Shown piece after piece: positions 25,775-39,122 of a stretch of DNA of 64,000 bases (position 1 is the first letter of the stretch; each line of letters starts with the position of its first letter). Below the pieces are notes generated by a model, which was not told where the DNA came from, searched no databases, and worked only from the letters and a program-made list of their open reading frames with translations. A program made the position numbers and the translations under genes. The DNA comes from Microbacteriaceae bacterium. GTDB taxonomy: Bacteria > Actinomycetota > Actinomycetes > Actinomycetales > Microbacteriaceae. Location: assembly GCA_031177985.1 (NCBI GenBank), contig JAPSJW010000002.1:441693-505692 (forward strand). The letters run 5' to 3'.

Positions 25775-27480
25775 TCAGGCGCGCCGGACGATCGCGGCCG
25801 TCCGCGCCGGCACGGTCGTGCGTCCCGCATCCGTCGTGACGCCCGCGGCGGTCGCGAGCAGCAGCTCGCCCCCCACCGGGAAGTCCCGTTCCTCGCCGAA
25901 GGCGACGAGAATCGACACCGGGCCGCGGTCGAGCCTGAACCAGCGTTCCTCGTCCGAGAACTCCGCAGAGAGGCTCGCGAACGACGGGTCGGTCAGCGCC
26001 GGCTCGGCCTTGCGCAGCCGGATGAGCTCCCGGTGCAGGTCGAGCAGTCGCCCGTGCGCGCCGTCGCGGAGCTCGTCCCAGTCCAGCTTCGATCGCGTGA
26101 ACGTCTCGGGGTCCTGCGGATCCGGCACGACCTCGGGGTCCCAGCCCATCTTCTCGAACTCGGCGATGCGTCCCTCGGCCGTCGCCTTGCCGAGCTCGGG
26201 CTCGGGATGCGAGGTGAAGAACTGCCACGGGGTGGAGGCCGCCCACTCCTCACCCATGAACAGCATCGGCGTGCCCGGCGCCGCGAGGCACAGCACCGCG
26301 GCGATGCCGAGCTGGTGCTCGTCGAGGTTCTGCGACAGGCGATCCCCGGTGGCGCGGTTGCCGATCTGGTCGTGGTCCTGCGCGAAGGTCACGAGGCGCC
26401 ACACCGGAACCTCCGGCGGGATCGGGTGGCCGTGCTCGCGCTCGCGGAACGACGAGTAGCTGCCGTCGTGGAAGAAGCCCTTCGTGGCCGTCTTGGCGAG
26501 CGCGCCGAGCGAGGCGAAGTCCTCGTAGTACCCGGTGGTCTCGCCCGACACCGCGACGTGCACCGAGTGGTGGTAGTCGTCGCTCCACTGCGCCGTCAGC
26601 CCGTAGCCGCCCGCCTCGCGGGGGAGGATCAGCTTCGGGTCGTTCATGTCCGATTCGGCGATCAGCGTCAGCGGCCTGCCGAGGTGGGCGCTCAGCGCAT
26701 CCGTCTCCTCGGCGAGCTGCTGGAGGATGTGCTTCGACGACGTGTCGACCAGCGCATGCACCGCATCGAGGCGCAGCGCGTCGACGTGGAAGTCGCGGAA
26801 CCACATGAGGGCGTTGTCGACGATGAAGCGGCGCACGGCCTCCTCGTCGAGGTTGACCGAGAGTCCCCAGGTGTTCGCGCTCGCGTCGTGCAGGTACGGC
26901 CCGAACTCGGGGAGGTAGTTGCCGCTCGGCCCCAGGTGGTTGTAGACGACGTCCTGCACGACCGCGAGCCCGCGCTCGTGGCAGGCGTCGACGAACCGCT
27001 GGTAGGCGGCAGGGCCCCCGTAGGTCTCCTGCACGGCGTACCAGAGCACGCCGTCGTAACCCCAGTTGTGCGTGCCGTTGAAGGCGTTGACGGGAAGCAC
27101 CTCGACGAAGTCGATGCCGAGCTCGACGAGGTGGTCGAGCCGGTCGATCGCCGAGTCGAGCGTGCCCTCGGGGGTGAAGGTGCCGATGTGCAGCTCGTAG
27201 ATGACGCCGCCCGGCAGCTGACGCCCGGTCCAGCGGCCGTCGCGCCACTCGTGCTCCGACGCATCCCAGACGGCGCTGGCCTCGTGCACGCCGTCCGGCT
27301 GCCGCAGCGAGCGCGGGTCGGGGAACGGCCCCCGCCCGTCGACGGAGTAGGAGTAGCGGGTGCCCGCCGCCAGCGGCGCTGAGCCCCGCCACCATCCGTC
27401 GCCGGCGGCGTCGAGCGCGGTGCGCTCCTCGCCGGTGACGAGCTCCACGCGCTGCGCCTTCGGCGCCCACACCTCGGGGA

Positions 27481-27484
<4 letters not shown>
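25775..27484 (-). CDS. treZ: Malto-oligosyltrehalose trehalohydrolase
   Basis: GH13 enzyme (569 aa) that releases trehalose from maltooligosyl-trehalose made by TreY. An N-terminal E-set beta domain (about 1-90) precedes the barrel: [12 protein letters not shown], nucleophile Asp in LRLDAVHAL, acid/base Glu in [11 protein letters not shown], and transition-state Asp in [11 protein letters not shown]. Start GTG at 27484 overlaps the treY stop by 4 nt. Last gene of glgX-treY-treZ. Confidence 0.94.
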
Positions 27485-32117
<4,633 letters not shown>

Positions 32118-32198
32118 CGTCCTCCAGTCGCGGGCGGGATTTCACCGTAACGCGGCGCCGAGGGGAGCGCGCGCACTGGTCGAAACCGCGTGCGGATG

Positions 32199-33662
32199 CT
32201 AGAGGGCGGTGCGTTCCGTGCCTGGGCCGGCGAGTTCGGCTGCGTCGGCGAAGGCGATCCGGGGCACGAGGAAGAGCAGGCCAGTGGCGACGAGGGCGCC
32301 TCCCCCGCAGATCGCGAAGGTGATGAGGTAGCCCTCGAGGGTCGACGCCGTTCCGGCCGCCCCGACGGCTCCCTGCGCGAGCACGACGGCGAAGACGGCC
32401 GAGGCGAAGCTTCCGCCGATCGTCTTGGTGGTGTTCGTGAGCGCGGTCGCGACGCCGGTCTGACCGCGCGCCGCCGCCGCCGCTGCGGCCGCCGGAAGAG
32501 CGCCGACGAGGGCGCCCGATCCGATTCCGGCGACGCACATGTTGAGGAAGACCTGCGGCACCGTGTCGTGGAAGGGCAGGAAGAGCAGATAACCGATCGC
32601 GACGAGGAGGGCGGCGGCGATCATGGCGGCACGGGGACTCGCCCAGCGGGAGACCCGGGGGAAGAGCAGAGCACCGACGATCATCGAGACCAGGTACGCG
32701 CCGATGACGTTGGAGATGCCGCTCGCCGAGAGCCCCAGTCCGTAGCCGGCGGCCGGATCGGTGCCGGCGAAGGTGGAGAGCGGCGCCTGCGCGCCGAGCA
32801 GGCTGACGCCGACGAGTCCCGCCGTGAGCTGCACGGGCCACATCGAGCGGTCCGCGAGCACCCGCAGGTCGATCGCCGGGTCGGGCCGCCGCAGCTCGAG
32901 CCGGGTCCACGGCACGAAGACGAGCACCCCGGCGGCGATCGCCGCCCAGACCCACCAGGCGCCCGCGCCGTTGATGCGCAGGAAGGTCAGCCCCGAGGTG
33001 ATGAGCAGCAGGCCGAGGGTCAGCACGGCGAACCCGGCGGCGTCGAGCGAGCGCCCGGCGAGGGGCTCCGACTCCGGCACGCCGAAGAGGATCGCGAAGA
33101 AGACGAGCGTCACGGCGACCGCAGGCACGACCAGGGTTCCGGCGACGTTCTCGCCCAGCGCGGCGAAGATGCGCCCGCCGCCCAGTGCGCCGAGGATCGC
33201 ACCGGCCTCGAGCGCCACGACCAGGTAGCCGGCCGCCCGCCGGGTCTCGGAAGCCGCGCGGCCGGTGCGCCGTCCGCGGTCGAAGATGAGGGCGACCTCG
33301 AGCGGCAGCCAGACCACATAGAAGCCCTGCAGCGCCCAGGCGATGAGGAACGACGTGAAGTCCCCGGTGAAGGCGAGCCACCAGGTCGCCCCCGCGGTGA
33401 GCGCGGTCGAGACCAGCAGGATCCGTTTGTGGCCGTGCATGTCGCCGAGCTTCGCGAGGAGCGGCACCACGATCGCGCTGAGCAGCAGCTGCGCGGCCTC
33501 GAACCAGTTGAAGTCGGCGTCGCGGATGCCGAGATGATCGACCAGGTCGGGGATCAGCGGAACGTAGAACCCCTGCAGGATGCCGCTGACGATCTCGACG
33601 AGGAAGAGGTAGCCGACGAGCGAGAACGGAAGCGCCGCTCCGGAGCGGGCGGCGGTCGACAT
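32199..33662 (-). CDS. MFS transporter (DHA2/EmrB-like)
   Basis: A 487-aa major facilitator with 13-14 predicted spans: an N-terminal half with KLGDMHGHKRILLVSTAL (loop 2-3 motif) and a C-terminal half with ATALTNTTKTIGGSFASAVF, typical of the 14-TM drug:H+ antiporter group. Substrate unknown, probably an exported small molecule. TAGCAT lies 6 nt before the ATG (leaderless), divergent from the S51 peptidase gene. Confidence 0.83.
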   Translation of the reverse strand: MSTAARSGAALPFSLVGYLFLVEIVSGILQGFYVPLIPDLVDHLGIRDADFNWFEAAQLLLSAIVVPLLAKLGDMHGHKRILLVSTALTAGATWWLAFTGDFTSFLIAWALQGFYVVWLPLEVALIFDRGRRTGRAASETRRAAGYLVVALEAGAILGALGGGRIFAALGENVAGTLVVPAVAVTLVFFAILFGVPESEPLAGRSLDAAGFAVLTLGLLLITSGLTFLRINGAGAWWVWAAIAAGVLVFVPWTRLELRRPDPAIDLRVLADRSMWPVQLTAGLVGVSLLGAQAPLSTFAGTDPAAGYGLGLSASGISNVIGAYLVSMIVGALLFPRVSRWASPRAAMIAAALLVAIGYLLFLPFHDTVPQVFLNMCVAGIGSGALVGALPAAAAAAAARGQTGVATALTNTTKTIGGSFASAVFAVVLAQGAVGAAGTASTLEGYLITFAICGGGALVATGLLFLVPRIAFADAAELAGPGTERTAL

Positions 33663-33733
33663 GCACGGATGCTAGTGCAGCCCTGGTGCCTCCGCGTCGC
33701 GTCGTCGGTGCTGCCGCCCGTTACCGTTGGACC

Positions 33734-34459
33734 ATGAGCATCCACCTCGTCGGCGGCGGCTGGTCGCCCGAGCACTCGGCATCCCTCTACCGCCCCTTCC
33801 TCGCCGAAGCGGAGGCCCGCGCCGCCGGTGCCGGGCGAGTCGTCCCGCGCGTCGGCGTGATCATCGTGGGAGAGGACGAGGCCGATGCCGCCGAATCGGC
33901 GGCGCGCTACACCACGCTGCTGCCGAGTGTCGCGGCCTGCGAGCCGGTCGTCACCGCATTGACCGAGGGGGAGCAGCTCACCTCGGCCGCGCTGAGCGAC
34001 ATCGACGCGCTGCTGGTCGGCGGAGGCCTCACCCCCTCGTACCTGGAGGCGGTCGCGCCGATCGTCGACGAGCTGCGGCTGCTGGTGGCGGATGGCCTGC
34101 CGTATCTCGGCTTCTCCGCGGGCGCGGCCATCGCCGCGGACCGTGCGCTGATCGGCGGGTGGCGCATCGGCGGCATCGCCGTCGCCCCGGAGGACGCGGG
34201 CGAGGACCTGGACGAGGTGACCGTCGACGAGGGGCTCGCGCTCGTCGATCTCGCGATCGACGCGCACGCCGCCCAGTGGGGCACCCTCACGAGGCTCATC
34301 GCCGCGACGGAGGCGGGCATCGTCGACGGAGGCGTGGCGATCGACGAGGACACCTCGCTCATCGTCGGGGAGGGCACCCTGCGCGTCGAGGGCGCGGGGA
34401 ACGTGTGGCGGGTCGTGCCCGGCGAGGACGGCGTCGTCGTGAGCACCATCGGCGGATGA
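33734..34459 (+). CDS. Peptidase S51-like / type 1 glutamine-amidotransferase-like protein
   Basis: A 241-aa protein related to peptidase E and cyanophycinase. The nucleophile elbow [11 protein letters not shown] carries the Ser; [12 protein letters not shown] is the preceding glycine loop. It may hydrolyse Asp-containing or isopeptide dipeptides, but the target is unknown. TACCGT ends 6 nt before the ATG, supporting a leaderless start. Overlaps ung by 4 nt. Confidence 0.78.
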   Translation: MSIHLVGGGWSPEHSASLYRPFLAEAEARAAGAGRVVPRVGVIIVGEDEADAAESAARYTTLLPSVAACEPVVTALTEGEQLTSAALSDIDALLVGGGLTPSYLEAVAPIVDELRLLVADGLPYLGFSAGAAIAADRALIGGWRIGGIAVAPEDAGEDLDEVTVDEGLALVDLAIDAHAAQWGTLTRLIAATEAGIVDGGVAIDEDTSLIVGEGTLRVEGAGNVWRVVPGEDGVVVSTIGG

Positions 34460-35133
34460 CGCGGACTCCGCTGCCCGCGCTCATCGACCCGGGCTGGGCG
34501 GCGGCGCTCGAGCCCGTCGCCGACCGGATCGCCGCGTTGGGCGACTTCCTGCGCGCCGAGACCGCGGAGGGCCGCCCCTACCTGCCCGCCGGACGGCACG
34601 TGCTTCGGGCGTTCGAGCGGCCGCTCGCCGACGTGCGGGTGCTCATCGTCGGGCAGGATCCGTACCCGACGCCGGGGCACCCGATCGGGCTGTCGTTCGC
34701 GGTCGAGCGGGAGGTGCGCCCGCTTCCGCGCAGTCTGGTCAACATCTACCGCGAGCTGGCCGACGACCTCGGGGTTCCGCCCGCGCAGCACGGCGATCTG
34801 ACCTCGTGGGCGGATGCGGGGGTGCTGCTGCTGAACCGCGTGCTCACCGTGCGCCCGGGAACCCCCGGCTCGCATCGCGGCAGAGGGTGGGAGCAGGTGA
34901 CCGAGCACGCCATCCGTGCCCTGGCGGCCCGCGGCGGCCCGCTCGTCGCGATCCTCTGGGGCAGGGACGCGCGCCAGCTGAAGCCGTTGCTGCGCGATGT
35001 GCCGGTGATCGAGTCGGCGCACCCCAGCCCGCTCTCCGCCTCCAGCGGATTCTTCGGCTCGAAGCCGTTCAGCCGCACCAACGAGCTGCTCGTGCAGCAG
35101 GGAGCGCCTCCCGTCGACTGGCACGTACGATGA
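34456..35133 (+). CDS. ung: Uracil-DNA glycosylase, family 1
   Basis: Excises uracil from DNA arising by cytosine deamination, the first step of base-excision repair. It is 225 aa, normal length: catalytic Asp in [32 protein letters not shown], and the leucine loop [18 protein letters not shown] with the catalytic His. Co-transcribed with the S51-like gene (ATGA overlap). Confidence 0.96.
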   Translation: MTRTPLPALIDPGWAAALEPVADRIAALGDFLRAETAEGRPYLPAGRHVLRAFERPLADVRVLIVGQDPYPTPGHPIGLSFAVEREVRPLPRSLVNIYRELADDLGVPPAQHGDLTSWADAGVLLLNRVLTVRPGTPGSHRGRGWEQVTEHAIRALAARGGPLVAILWGRDARQLKPLLRDVPVIESAHPSPLSASSGFFGSKPFSRTNELLVQQGAPPVDWHVR

Positions 35134-35164
35134 CGGGGACGCCGGGTTCGGGAAGGGGTGCGTG

Positions 35165-35743
35165 ATGCTGGAGGAGGAGTACGCTCCACGGCGCAGGCTG
35201 CCCCGTCATCTCCGTCCAGCGGCTCCCGAGGAGCCCGCGTTCGAGTACTCCATCCGCGACGCCGTCGAGGCCGACCTCCCCTACGTGCGCGAGATCTACA
35301 ACCACTACGTCGCGAACTCGACCGTGACCTTCGACGAGAAGCCGATGACGCTCGCGCAGCTGCGTCGCAAGTTCTCGAAGGTGCAGCAGCTGAAGATGCC
35401 CTTCCTCGTCGCGGAGTCGCCCCGCGGTCAGATCCTGGGGTACGCCTACGTGTACCCCTGGAAGGAGAAGGCGGCCTATCGCTACACCGTCGAGAACTCG
35501 ATTTATCTGGGACCGGCCGCGACCGGCAAGGGGCTGGGGCGCGCGCTGCTCGCCGAGCTGCTCGTCAGGTCGAAGGTCGCGGGCATCAAGGAGGTGATCG
35601 CCGTCATCGCCGATCGCGGTGCGGACGCGTCGATCCGCATCCACGAGGAGTTCGGCTTCAAGACGATCGGCCACATGGGCAAGGTGGGGTTCAAGTTCGA
35701 GCGCTGGCTCGGCACGGTGCTCATGCAGAAGAGCCTCAAGTGA
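35165..35743 (+). CDS. GNAT-family N-acetyltransferase (Pat-like)
   Basis: A 192-aa acetyltransferase. After a basic 25-residue extension it follows the phosphinothricin/methionine-sulfoximine acetyltransferase pattern: RDAVEADLPYVREIYNHYV, STVTFDEKPMT, GYAYVYPWKEKAAYRYTVENSIYL, and the acetyl-CoA P-loop TGKGLGRALLAEL. Ends in a less typical KVGFKFERWLGTVLMQKSL. The ATG at 35165 is preferred to the adjacent GTG (35162) for its spacing to GAAGGGG. Substrate unknown. Confidence 0.8.
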   Translation: MLEEEYAPRRRLPRHLRPAAPEEPAFEYSIRDAVEADLPYVREIYNHYVANSTVTFDEKPMTLAQLRRKFSKVQQLKMPFLVAESPRGQILGYAYVYPWKEKAAYRYTVENSIYLGPAATGKGLGRALLAELLVRSKVAGIKEVIAVIADRGADASIRIHEEFGFKTIGHMGKVGFKFERWLGTVLMQKSLK

Positions 35744-35845
35744 GGGCACTCGAGGCCGCGGCAGAGGTCGCCGAGCAGTAGCCGGCGGCCGCGAGTCGGC
35801 GGGATGTCTGTGGCGAGCGGCGCCGCCGATACCTACGCTCGGAGC

Positions 35846-36307
35846 ATGACCGTTCGCTCCCTCCGGCTCGTCCTCGAGACCGACGACTTCGACGCCGCCG
35901 TGACGTTCTTCCGCGACGTGCTCGGCATTCCGCAGCAAGCCGCCTTCGAGGGCGAAGGAGACGCCAGGGTGGCGATCCTCGCGATCCCGGCGGCGACCCT
36001 CGAGCTCGCGAACCCCGCGCAGGTGCGGATGATCGACAGGGTCGAGGTCGGACGGGACGTCAGCCGGCCTTCGACGCTGAGCATGCGCGTCGCGTTCGAG
36101 GTCGACGATGCCGCCGAGACGACGGAGCGCCTCGAAGCCGGGGGAGCGCAGGTGGTCGCCCCGCCCACCGAGACGCCGTGGCGTTCGCTGAACTCCCGGC
36201 TGGAGGCGCCGGGCGGAGTGCAGATCACCGCCTACCAGGAGCTGGTCTCGCTCGAGGAGCGGAGCCGGGAGCCGGGGTTCACGGCCCCCGACGCTCAGCT
36301 GCCGTAG
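35846..36307 (+). CDS. VOC-family (glyoxalase/dioxygenase-fold) protein
   Basis: A 153-aa protein with two beta-alpha-beta-beta-beta modules (RSLRLVLETDDFDAAVTFFRDVLGI, then MRVAFEVDDAAETTERLEAGGAQ) and the end LEAPGGVQITAYQEL. It belongs to the vicinal-oxygen-chelate superfamily; no specific reaction can be assigned. TACGCT lies 6 nt before the ATG (leaderless). The 102-nt gap before it shows nothing else. It overlaps the convergent lipoprotein gene by 13 nt. Confidence 0.8.
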   Translation: MTVRSLRLVLETDDFDAAVTFFRDVLGIPQQAAFEGEGDARVAILAIPAATLELANPAQVRMIDRVEVGRDVSRPSTLSMRVAFEVDDAAETTERLEAGGAQVVAPPTETPWRSLNSRLEAPGGVQITAYQELVSLEERSREPGFTAPDAQLP

Positions 36308-36891
36308 ACGGTGCGGGCGACCTCGTCGGCGAGCACGACGACCTCGTCGAAGGCGGCGTCGCCGCCCACGGTCGCCAGCACCGAGATCCAGCTCTCCTCG
36401 CGCAGCACATTGAGGATCGCGGGCTCGTGGTCGTCGTCGCCCACCTGCCCGAAGGTCGTGTAGTCCTCGACCGGGACCTCGGCGAGGCCCTGCGCGAGCA
36501 GTTCCTGCTGCACCGCCTGCTGCCCCGCGGGGTCCAGCGGAGCGACGGACACCGTCCAGGCGCTCTCCTCGGTGGTCGGGTCTCCCCAGATGCAGGTGAT
36601 CCCGCCCGCCTGCTGCTCGGGCGTCGGCTCGGCGAGGTAGTCGTCGCCGTAGCGCCCGCCAGGGCCCCCGAGGAGCACGAGGCCGGTCGAGGCCAGCGTG
36701 TCGAGCCGCTCCTGCGGAAGCACGGCGGAGCAGTCCGTCGGCACGTCGAACGGTTCCCCGGCGGCATCGGGTGCGGTCGTCGCCGTCGGGGTGGGAGTCG
36801 AGGCCTCCGAGCCCACCAGGGGAGCCGGAGTGCAGCCCACCAGCACCAGGCCGAGCAGCAGGGGAGAGGCTGCGAGGACGCGGCGGATCAC
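36295..36891 (-). CDS. Hypothetical lipoprotein
   Basis: A 198-aa protein with a lipoprotein signal (GTG start; LVLVGC lipobox with Cys near residue 20), a Thr/Pro/Ala-rich linker, and a small globular domain containing two further Cys (VPTDCSAVLP and GGITCIWGD) likely to form a disulfide. It resembles the DUF3558-type cell-wall lipoproteins only in general shape; function unknown. AAGGAG precedes the GTG at 36891; the longer in-frame ATG start would bury the signal. Confidence 0.65.
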   Translation of the reverse strand: MIRRVLAASPLLLGLVLVGCTPAPLVGSEASTPTPTATTAPDAAGEPFDVPTDCSAVLPQERLDTLASTGLVLLGGPGGRYGDDYLAEPTPEQQAGGITCIWGDPTTEESAWTVSVAPLDPAGQQAVQQELLAQGLAEVPVEDYTTFGQVGDDDHEPAILNVLREESWISVLATVGGDAAFDEVVVLADEVARTVYGS

Positions 36892-36942
36892 GGCTCTCCT
36901 TCGGCAGAGGGGGATGCGCGGCACAGTAGCAGGAACGGCTGA

Positions 36943-36968
36943 GTGCCCCGCCGCGGACGGCGGGGCAC
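36943..36968 (-). terminator. Terminator of the GntR-ABC operon
   Basis: A perfect 11-bp hairpin (GTGCCCCGCCG, 4-nt loop CGGA, complement) begins 12 nt after the permease stop in the minus direction. Lacks a long T-run but is well placed to end the operon and insulate the lipoprotein gene. Confidence 0.7.
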
Positions 36969-36979
36969 CTGTGGAGCGT

Positions 36980-37756
36980 TCAGCCGCGAGGAGTGGCCCT
37001 GCGGAGGATGAAGAAGCCTGCGACGCCCGCGACGGCCGAGATGACGAGGCTCCAGAGCGCGCTGCCGAGGAACCCTGTCGTCGCGAACCACTCTCCGACG
37101 GAGCCCCAGCTGCGGGTGAAGGTCACGAGGGCGACGAACGCCAGGGTGATCAGGCCCAGCAGCCCCAGGAGCACCGTGAGGCCGAGGGCCTTCCACCGCA
37201 CGAACACGGTCGCGGCGACGGCTCCGACGAAGAAGAAGAAGAGCATCGCCAGGAAGACGAAGGCGAGCCGCTCGAACCACGGACCGTCGCCGAAGTAGAT
37301 GCTCGTGAACATCCGTCCGCCGACGCCCCAGCCGCTCGTCGCCTCCTCGATGGCGGCCAGCACCGCCATCCCGACGGCGAACACCGCCGAGAGCAGCACG
37401 AAGGTGAGCGCTGAGCCCAGGTAGTAGTCCCTCCGCGTGACGCTCATGCCGAGCGCGAAGCTGAAGGTCTGATTCATCGCCTGGATCGCGACGATCATCA
37501 TGTAGACGAAGATGAACAGACTCGAGCCGCTGTAGCTGAAGCCCTCGGTGACGTCGGCCCGGTCGGCCGGATCGGTGACCTGGCTCATGATGATCGCCCA
37601 GATGGCGAGGTTCACCAGGAAGATCCCGATGAGGATGATCCACGGGTTGATGAGCACCGTGTAGGGATTCGCGAAGTGGAGCTTCACGACGTTCACGACA
37701 CGCTGGAGGGCGCCGGGAGTGCGCGTGGGGGACTGAGTGAGAGCGATGGCGGTCAT
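36980..37756 (-). CDS. ABC-2-like transporter membrane subunit
   Basis: A 258-aa protein with six hydrophobic segments (about 38-60, 80-100, 115-135, 165-188, 195-215, 228-248). The segment SFALGMSVTRRDYYLGSAL resembles ABC-2/YtrC-type exporters, in which a cytoplasmic loop docks on the ATPase. It overlaps the ATPase gene by 4 nt, so it is the membrane partner. Substrate unknown. Confidence 0.72.
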   Translation of the reverse strand: MTAIALTQSPTRTPGALQRVVNVVKLHFANPYTVLINPWIILIGIFLVNLAIWAIIMSQVTDPADRADVTEGFSYSGSSLFIFVYMMIVAIQAMNQTFSFALGMSVTRRDYYLGSALTFVLLSAVFAVGMAVLAAIEEATSGWGVGGRMFTSIYFGDGPWFERLAFVFLAMLFFFFVGAVAATVFVRWKALGLTVLLGLLGLITLAFVALVTFTRSWGSVGEWFATTGFLGSALWSLVISAVAGVAGFFILRRATPRG

Positions 37757-38643
37757 GCCGAGACCTCGAATTCCTTCTGGGCCGTGCCGGTGATGCGCAC
37801 CACGAGCTGCTGGAGGGAGACGGGCGCGAGCTCGAGGCCCGCGGCTGCGGCGGCGCGACGTTCTGCATCGTCGAGGCCGGCGACAGTGACGGAGGCGAGC
37901 CCGCCGAGGGCGTCGCGGTGGAGGACCTCTCTGCCGCCGACGAACTCGTCCACCGTGTTCGCCTTGCCGACGACCGTGGTGGCCGATGAGCGCAGGTCCT
38001 CCGCGGACGAGTCGACGAGCAGGCGGCCCTGATCGATCACGAACACGTGCTCGAGCAGGTTGCTGACCTCGTCGATCAGGTGGGTCGAGAGCACGACGGT
38101 GCGGGGGTGCTCGGCGTAGTCCGCGAGCAGCCGGTCGTAGAAGAGCTGCCTGGCGACGGCGTCGAGGCCGAGGTAGGGCTCGTCGAAGAAGGTCAGCGGC
38201 GCCCGCGAGGCGAGTCCGACGATGACCCCGATCGAGGAGAGCTGGCCGCGCGAGAGCTTCTTGATCGGGCGGCCCAGCGGCAGCCGGAACTCGTCGATCA
38301 GCTGCTCGGCGAACTCCGCGTCCCAGTGCTCGAAGAACCAGGGCGTCGAGCGGAAGACGTGCTTCGGCTTCCAGTCGTCGGGGTAGCGCTGGCTCTCCTT
38401 GATGAAGCAGACGTTCCGCAGCACGCTCGCGTTCTCGGCGGGAGAGGCGCCGAACACCCGGACGCTGCCGGACGTGGCGAACTCCTGGCCCGTGAGCAGC
38501 TGCATGAGCGTCGACTTGCCCGCCCCGTTGCGGCCGAGCAGGCCGTGGATGCGGTCCTCCTCGAGCGCGAAGGTCACATCGTCGACGGCGCGCACGGCGC
38601 CGAAGTGCTTGCTGAGGCCTGTCGCCTCGGCGATGGTGGTCAT
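37753..38643 (-). CDS. ABC transporter ATP-binding protein (YtrB-like)
   Basis: A 296-aa ATPase: Walker A GRNGAGKST, a Trp-rich helical insert (DDWKPKHVF, PWFFEHWD) typical of YtrB/BcrA-like GntR-linked ABC exporters, signature LSRGQLSSIG (Arg for the usual second Gly), Walker B LTFFDEPYLGLD and switch His in STHLIDEV. The last 80 residues are an accessory domain. Cotranslated with the GntR regulator (ATGA overlap). In relatives such operons respond to cell-envelope antibiotics; that role is inferred. Confidence 0.85.
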   Translation of the reverse strand: MTTIAEATGLSKHFGAVRAVDDVTFALEEDRIHGLLGRNGAGKSTLMQLLTGQEFATSGSVRVFGASPAENASVLRNVCFIKESQRYPDDWKPKHVFRSTPWFFEHWDAEFAEQLIDEFRLPLGRPIKKLSRGQLSSIGVIVGLASRAPLTFFDEPYLGLDAVARQLFYDRLLADYAEHPRTVVLSTHLIDEVSNLLEHVFVIDQGRLLVDSSAEDLRSSATTVVGKANTVDEFVGGREVLHRDALGGLASVTVAGLDDAERRAAAAAGLELAPVSLQQLVVRITGTAQKEFEVSA

Positions 38644-38996
38644 TGCGTGTCCTCGTTCCGGATCATGTCGGTGAGCTGGTCGGTGGTGATGCCGAGCTTG
38701 CGGGCCTCCTGCAGGAGGGGACCCACGTACTCGGTGCGGAATCCCTCGCGACGCTTGGCGAGCAGGCGCTCGCGGGCGCCGGCGGTGACGAACATGCCGA
38801 TGCCTCGTTTCTTGTAGAGGATCCCGTCGTCGACGAGGAGGTTGACGCCCTTCCCGGCGGTGGCGGGGTTGATGCGGTGGAACGCGGCGAACTCGTTGGT
38901 CGAGGGCACCTGCGACTCCTCGGGCAGCGCGCCGGAGAGGATCTCGTTCTCGATCTGCTCGGCCAGCTGCAGGAAGATCGGCCTGCTGTCGTCCAT
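38640..38996 (-). CDS. GntR-family transcriptional regulator (YtrA subfamily)
   Basis: A 118-aa short regulator: an N-terminal winged helix (PIFLQLAEQIENEILSGALPEESQVPS, then NEFAAFHRINPATAGKGVNLLVDDGILYKKRG) and a helical C-terminus of about 40 residues, with no large effector domain, the hallmark of the YtrA group. First gene of the ABC operon, overlapping the ATPase gene. Probably autorepresses at the palindrome centred at 39026/39027. A good AGGAGG site precedes the ATG. Confidence 0.9.
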   Translation of the reverse strand: MDDSRPIFLQLAEQIENEILSGALPEESQVPSTNEFAAFHRINPATAGKGVNLLVDDGILYKKRGIGMFVTAGARERLLAKRREGFRTEYVGPLLQEARKLGITTDQLTDMIRNEDTQ

Positions 38997-39014
38997 CCGG
39001 CCTCCTGGTGAGTG

Positions 39015-39038
39015 GGTTAGTTACTGCAGTAATGAACC
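39015..39038. promoter_or_regulatory. Palindromic operator of the GntR-ABC operon
   Basis: A perfect 12-bp palindrome TTACTGCAGTAA (39021-39032) is flanked by GGTT (39015-39018) and AACC (39035-39038), making a symmetric 24-bp site 19 nt upstream of the GntR start. YtrA-type regulators bind such GTT/AAC-ended dyads to repress their own operon. The dyad lies where the promoter is expected. Confidence 0.65.
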
Positions 39039-39075
39039 AACCACGTAAGGAACCCCGTGTCAAGTCCGGGCGCGG

Positions 39076-39105
39076 AAAAAAGGCCCGCCGCAGTGCGACG
39101 GGCCT
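39076..39105 (-). terminator. Rho-independent terminator of the APC permease gene
   Basis: Read on the minus strand, an 11-nt arm (AGGCCCG plus CGC with one mismatch, loop AGT) is followed directly by six T residues. Located 18 nt after the permease stop; the clearest intrinsic terminator in the window. Confidence 0.85.
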
Positions 39106-39122
39106 CTCTCTCGGAATCGGAG

